Shown: one piece after another, positions 63,017-64,000 of the stretch
Position numbering within the stretch: position 1 is the first letter of the stretch
Layout of the letters: every line of letters begins with the position of its first letter
DNA from: Gracilariopsis chorda
Lineage: Eukaryota; Rhodophyta; Florideophyceae; Gracilariales; Gracilariaceae
NCBI GenBank assembly: GCA_003194525.1
Contig: NBIV01000001.1
Coordinates: 1-64,000 of the forward strand
Direction: 5' to 3'
Length of the DNA stretch: 64,000 nt
Made by a program: the position numbers and the translations under genes
The notes under the pieces: generated by a model
Seen by the model: only the letters and a program-made list of their open reading frames with translations
Database searches by the model: none
Told to the model about the DNA's origin: nothing

Positions 63017-63577
63017 GATCGAATGTACTGGGGGGGGGGGGGGGGTGATTGAGATGGTTTGGCGGAGCGGCGAGGGTGATGGGGTGGCACGGCGTACGCA
63101 AAGAGTTGTGCGGGAAGAAGCAAACGGGGTGGCGTGGTGCCGTGTGATATAACGGCTGAAGCGGCTGTGGCCATGCGCAAACACGTTGGCGCCGTCATGC
63201 GTGGCGCGCTCTTGCACAGCCATGGCCGCGCTGTATGGCACTGCACCTGCGCTAATTTCGGCGCTCCGCCATTTGTGCAGCCGCGCGGTAATTGCGTCCC
63301 GCTTCTGGGAGGGGCGCTCTGCCTCCCGGCCACTTCGTACAACGGGACCAACGGTGTTATCAGTTCCACCCTTGGTACCAACGGTACCAAAGGTACCGTT
63401 GGTAAAGCGTTACCGTCGGTACAGGGGTAGCAATCCAAGCAGAGCGCTGGTATGCAGGAGCCCTGACGTGGCTGGCCCCCAACCCCAACCCATCCTTTGA
63501 GAAAGCAACCAGCGTCTCCACCGGCTCACAAAACCGTTCCTCGAGCCAGGAAGCCATTTCGTCATCAGCAACCTTCA
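63017..63577. promoter_or_regulatory. Divergent region between Stum-like and Tat-SF1-like genes
   Basis: About 560 bp. It holds a long G homopolymer near 63035 and a perfect hairpin at 63376-63404. No other gene. Confidence 0.45.
63376..63404. repeat. Perfect 13-bp inverted repeat, 3-base loop
   Basis: TACCAACGGTACC (63376-63388), loop AAA, then its exact complement (63392-63404), inside which GGTACC occurs on both arms. The flanks repeat ACCAACGG words (near 63345). It is about 175 bp upstream of the Tat-SF1-like ATG. Confidence 0.9.
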
Positions 63578-64000
63578 ATGTCCCAGCCGTCATCATCGCC
63601 AACCTCTCCCAACAATGAAACCACATCGCCCTCCAAATCGCTCGAAGCAGCCCCCGAATCTGCGACGGCCGAGAAACGCGAACGAAAACGACAAGCACGT
63701 AAGCGAGCCCGAGCCGCCGCATCTCAGCGAAATCGTCCCAACACAAGTATCTACATATCTGATCTACCCCCTGATGTGACCCACGATCAACTGGAGACCT
63801 TTTGTGCAAAATGTGGAATTCTTGTACCGGATCCGCGTACGGGTCGTGCGCGCATTAAAATCTATAGAGATGAACAGGGTCGGGTTAAGGGTGATGCATT
63901 GGCTACTTATGCGTTGAGACCTAGTGTGCTTAACGCTGTTGAGATTCTTGATGGCGCTTTGTTGAGGGAAGGTGGCCCAGCTGTACGTGTTGCTGAAGCT
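63578..64000 (+). CDS. HTATSF1: Tat-SF1/Cus2-like U2 snRNP-associated splicing factor, 5' part
   Basis: The frame starts at ATG 63578 (MSQPSSSPTSPNNETTSPSK) and stays open to the window edge (141 codons). A short basic Ala/Arg helix (KRERKRQARKRARAAASQ) is followed by an RRM with NTSIYISDLPPDVTHDQLE and, later, IYRDEQGRVKGDALATY. The N-T-x-(I/V)Y(I/V)-x-x-LP pattern and the Y-x-D-x-x-G-x-x-KGD-(A/G)-L element are those of the first RRM of Tat-SF1/Cus2, which promotes U2 snRNP function before prespliceosome assembly. The second RRM would lie past the right edge. Divergent from the Stum-like gene. Confidence 0.82.
   Translation, partial: MSQPSSSPTSPNNETTSPSKSLEAAPESATAEKRERKRQARKRARAAASQRNRPNTSIYISDLPPDVTHDQLETFCAKCGILVPDPRTGRARIKIYRDEQGRVKGDALATYALRPSVLNAVEILDGALLREGGPAVRVAEA

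Noticed and set aside
63360-63809. 149-residue minus frame
   Set aside because: It is antisense to the Tat-SF1-like gene, which has a clear RRM.

Overview
The window looks like a nuclear segment of a multicellular (florideophyte-type) red alga such as Chondrus or a relative. That assignment is inference. It rests on mostly single-exon genes packed at about 1 gene per 2 kb, two short introns of 96 and 99 bp that I could place exactly, a light-dependent protochlorophyllide reductase next to a plastid-type thioredoxin, a cytosolic-type fructose-1,6-bisphosphatase, an R2R3-MYB, a large PPR protein, two unrelated Golgi-type carbohydrate sulfotransferases (as expected for sulfated wall galactans), and a Ty3/gypsy-rich block beside the gene island.

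Layout. 1-9578: a broken Ty3/gypsy element on the minus strand, running off the left edge. A solo LTR of the same family sits in its pol (5-bp target duplication ATAAT), and another solo LTR sits inside its 5' LTR (target duplication AGTTG). 9.6-13.2 kb: AT-rich DNA with a Tc1/mariner transposase relic, then a decayed cysteine synthase gene. 13.2-31 kb: unknown Pro-rich protein, mitochondrial-type ABC half-transporter, OCIA-like protein, FBPase with a 183-bp tandem repeat upstream, double-C2 protein, tRNA-guanine transglycosylase, MYB and PPR. 31-42 kb: sparser, with a SANT-like protein, a RING-H2 membrane protein, a GT25-like protein, S-adenosylmethionine synthetase and two fragments of one LINE-like family. 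42.5-64 kb: dense, with POR/thioredoxin as a divergent pair, organellar ClpB with an exact heat-shock element, a two-exon GIY-YIG membrane protein, two sulfotransferases, ELP4, DUS3, an MFSD5-like carrier, two-exon LSM5, a Stum/SPEC3 protein, and the 5' part of a Tat-SF1/Cus2 splicing factor cut by the right edge.

How the genes relate. No operon logic applies. Most plausible functional links are divergent promoters: POR with thioredoxin, double-C2 with TGT, GIY-YIG with sulfotransferase, ELP4 with sulfotransferase, Stum with Tat-SF1. TGT, ELP4 and DUS3 all act in tRNA modification, which may be coincidence. The two sulfotransferases and the GT25-like protein would fit matrix polysaccharide synthesis. 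Starts were set at the first sensible ATG; several longer open frames begin at GTG or TTG and were trimmed. I saw no convincing tRNA, rRNA or CRISPR.
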